A stretch of DNA of 64,000 nt, from NCBI RefSeq assembly GCF_900130075.1, contig NZ_LT671418.1, forward strand, positions 3,720,001 to 3,784,000, written 5' to 3'. A model generated the notes under the pieces. It was given only the letters and a program-made list of their open reading frames with translations, was not told where the DNA came from and searched no databases. Source of the DNA: Herminiimonas arsenitoxidans. GTDB lineage: Bacteria > Pseudomonadota > Gammaproteobacteria > Burkholderiales > Burkholderiaceae_D. Both the position numbers and the translations under genes were made by a program. Of this stretch, positions 61,893 to 64,000 are shown in pieces; position 1 is the first letter of the stretch; every line of letters starts with the position of its first letter.

Positions 61893-61917
61893 CATAAATA
61901 ATACATCGTCATTTTTA
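61893..61917. promoter_or_regulatory. Cluster operator, copy L (weak)
   Basis: Left arm CATAAATAAT (61893-61902) and right arm GTCATTTTTA (61908-61917). Seven of ten positions are symmetric. It is the weakest copy and might be chance in AT-rich DNA. Confidence 0.4.
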
Positions 61918-61922
61918 ATTAT

Positions 61923-61938
61923 TGACAGCATTCTGTCA
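61923..61938. promoter_or_regulatory. MarR-type dyad, second copy
   Basis: TGACA-gcattc-TGTCA, within 9-bp perfect arms (61920-61928 and 61933-61941). It shares all ten arm bases and four of six spacer bases with the dyad at 60398-60413. Confidence 0.6.
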
Positions 61939-62045
61939 ATATGACATATTTGTGTCAATTGTTCGGTGGTTGTCGTGCCGGCTATTACAGCAATGACATT
62001 AACGTGCGGCGTAGCCGCCTCATCAAAATCAAGGAGATGATTCAA

Positions 62046-63329
62046 ATGTGGGATTTTTCGACTGATGCTGAATTTCAAAAGAAGCTCGACTGGATCAAAG
62101 TGTTCGTTGAGGCCGAGTGCGAACCGCTGGACCGTTTGTTCCCAAGTGCAGGTGATTGCTATGACGTTGGCAACAAGAAAGCACGTGCCATTGCCAAGCC
62201 GCTGATGGAAGAAGTCAAACGTCAGGGATTGTGGGCTTGTCACCTTGGACCGGAACTGGGTGGTCAAGGTTATGGTCAGGTCAAGCTGGCCTTGATGAAT
62301 GAAATTCTCGGTCGTTCGCTGTGGGCTCCGACAATTTTTGGTACTGCCGCTCCTGATACCGGCAATGCGGAAATCATCGCCATGTTTGGCCACTGATGAA
62401 CAAAAAAGCGCTATTTGCAGCCTTTGCTGGATGGCGATATCGTCTCCTGTTATGCGATGACAGAGCCACAGGGCGGCGCCGATCCTGGTGTGTTCGAATG
62501 TAAGGCAGTGCGTGATGGCGATGAATGGGTCATCAGCGGCGAGAAATGGTTTGCATCGAATGCTCGCTATGCCGAATTTCTTATTGTGATGTGCGTTACC
62601 GACAAGAAAGCACCAATCTACAAAGGAGCATCGATGTTCCTGATGCCGACGAATACGCCTGGTATCAATATTTTTGCGCAATACCGGCATACACGGTGAG
62701 CCTGGAGGTATAGGTTCGCACGGCTATATTCGTTTTGAGAATGTGCGTCTGCTAGCCGATGCCTTGCTGGGCGGCGAAGGCGAAGGCTTTGCTGTAGCGC
62801 AGGCGCGTCTGGGCGGTGGCCGTGTGCATCATGCGATGCGTACTGTCGGTCAGTGCCAGATCGCCATCGAAATGATGTGTGAACGCGCAGTCAGCCGTAG
62901 CACCAAAGGCAGCATGTTGGGCGACAAGCAAACTGTTCAGGGTTATCTCGCCGATTCATGGATAGAACTTAAACATTCCGCTTACAAGTCTTGCAGACTG
63001 CCTGGTTGATTGACCAAGGCCACGATTACAAATCCAATCAAATTTCGATTGCCGGCATCAAGGTGATGGCTGCGAAAGTTTTCCACGACATCGTGCAACG
63101 CGCGATTCACATGCACGGCGCGCTTGGTGTATCTGACGAAATGCCGCTCGGTCATATGTGGTTGTACGCTGTGATGATGGGCATCATGGATGGCCCAACC
63201 GAAGTGCACAAGGCGACAGTTGCCAAGACGATGCTGAAAAATTACAAGCCTGCAGCGGGACTGTTCCCTAGCGCACATCTGATTCCACGCACACAGGCTG
63301 CTCGTCAGAAGTACGAAGGGCAGTATTGA
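62046..63329 (+). pseudogene. Acyl-CoA dehydrogenase (ACAD10/11-like), frameshifted
   Basis: A coding region equivalent to about 427 codons that is broken at four places, all next to short homopolymers: extra C near 62390, missing A in the A run at 62402-62407, extra T in the run at 62671-62675, and missing T near 62975. The shifts cancel, so start and stop are in the same frame. Restored, it is a long ACAD with T-E-P-Q-G-G-A-D, R-L-G-G-G-R-V-H-H-A-M-R and G-P-T-E-V-H-K-A-T-V-A-K. The start ATG follows AAGGAG. It precedes a phosphotransferase gene, the ACAD10/ACAD11 or LvaA/LvaC arrangement for 4-hydroxyacyl-CoA use. Either it is a recent pseudogene or this part of the sequence contains errors. 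Confidence 0.8.
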
Positions 63330-63439
63330 AAACATACGTCAGGAAATCATGAAGCGCTGGCTATTGGCCGGGCTAACTGGAAGAGGCGAGCAGCGCCGCT
63401 TCTTCTCTCTTCATTTGAATTGATTGAAGGTGCATGCAC

Positions 63440-64000
63440 ATGACAGATTCTCTTTCGGATTTTGACGGCTTGCTCAATTGGCCATCCTTGCAAGACTGGG
63501 TGGCGACGCAGTCGTTACCGGGAACCGGACCGATCACTGCCGTGAATAAACTATCAGGCGGCTCGCAGAATAATATTTTCCTGCTCAGTAGAAAAGACGC
63601 TAGCTTCGTACTGCGCCGTCCGCCCAAGCATTTGCGGCCCAACAGTAACGAAACCATGTTGCGTGAAGCACGTGTTCTGGCGGCGCTGAAGGCAGCGCTG
63701 TACCGCATCCGGAGTTTCATGCCGCTTGCGCTGATGAGTCTGTTATCGGCTCAGCGTTTTATGTGATGGCGGCCTTGGATGGTTTCATGCCGATAGGCGC
63801 TTTACCCGGTAACTACGCCACCGATCCGCAATGGCGTCGAGCGATGGGACCAGAAATGGTTAAAGCAGCAGCGGCATTGGCGGCGGTTGATTATCAAGCG
63901 GTTGGATTGTCCGATTTCGGCAAGCCTGATAATTGGCTGGAACGCCAGGTATCGCGCTGGCGCACGCAATTGGACGGTTATCGCGAGATGCCGAACTATC
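63440..64000 (+). pseudogene. Phosphotransferase (APH/ACAD10-type), frameshifted, cut by window end
   Basis: An aminoglycoside-phosphotransferase-fold kinase. The N-terminal part has K-L-S-G-G-S-Q-N-N-I-F (glycine-rich loop) and F-V-L-R-R-P-P. The frame breaks at 63689-63692 (A-A-G-G, one base apparently missing) and otherwise stops at 63766. In the restored frame the protein continues to the window end with V-M-A-A-L-D-G-F-M-P and later D-N-W-L-E-R-Q-V. Such kinases, beside an ACAD, phosphorylate 4-hydroxyacyl-CoA before elimination. The ATG at 63440 has GAAGG nine bases upstream. The catalytic C-terminal half lies beyond the window. Confidence 0.7.

Noticed and set aside
61830..62690. 286-codon minus-strand frame across the broken ACAD
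   Set aside because: It is antisense to a clear, if frameshifted, ACAD reading frame and runs through the regulatory region; no motif or ribosome site.
1..64000. CRISPR arrays, tRNA or rRNA genes, insertion sequences, prophage
   Set aside because: No regularly spaced repeats, clover-leaf or rRNA-like sequence, transposase, integrase or phage structural frames were found.

Overview
The window looks like a chromosomal segment of a betaproteobacterium, probably Burkholderiales. The family repertoire and ordinary Shine-Dalgarno starts suggest something near the Oxalobacteraceae, but that placement is inference. Base composition by eye is moderate (about half GC), with no phage, insertion-sequence, CRISPR, tRNA or rRNA signal.

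Layout. Bases 1-8805 are housekeeping or general genes: the 3' end of rpiA, a PAS-PAS-GGDEF-EAL protein, a sulfur-dioxygenase-like metallo-hydrolase, a 56-aa orphan, an ABM-domain protein, a chromate transporter, a YegD-like Hsp70 relative and an exopolyphosphatase. From about 8.8 kb to the end the window is almost entirely one catabolic super-cluster. It holds an ETF pair, two thiolases, two acyl-CoA ligases, a CaiB/BaiF CoA-transferase, two crotonases, five SDRs, a dienoyl-CoA-reductase-like flavoprotein, thioesterase, amidohydrolase, two DUF35 OB-fold proteins and a KshA-like Rieske oxygenase. It also holds a rubredoxin/rubredoxin-reductase pair, a ferritin-like 'metal-dependent hydrolase', three regulators or transporters, and an envelope module DUF1302-DUF1329-YCF48-MMPL. 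Ten intact acyl-CoA dehydrogenase (ACAD) genes occur as five adjacent long/short pairs. An eleventh ACAD, next to a phosphotransferase at the right end, is broken by frameshifts.

How it fits together (inference). The envelope module and MFS permeases would move a hydrophobic substrate. The Rieske and rubredoxin-linked oxygenases would hydroxylate it. Ligases and the CoA-transferase would activate acids, and the paired ACADs, crotonases, SDRs and thiolases would shorten side chain and rings, passing electrons to EtfAB. Paired ACADs plus a KshA-like oxygenase recall steroid catabolism, but signature steroid genes (KstD, HsaC/HsaD, IpdAB, SCP-x thiolases) are not visible here, so the substrate is unknown.

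The most notable signal is regulatory. Twelve copies of one 25-bp dyad (left arm AAAAACTGAY, 5-bp spacer, right arm GTCAGTTWTW) lie in promoter regions of nearly every operon from 9.6 to 62 kb, which suggests a single local regulon; the TetR protein at 34.2-34.9 kb is the obvious candidate regulator. A second dyad (TGACA-N6-TGTCA) occurs just before the MarR gene and again before the broken ACAD, and marks a probable sub-regulon.
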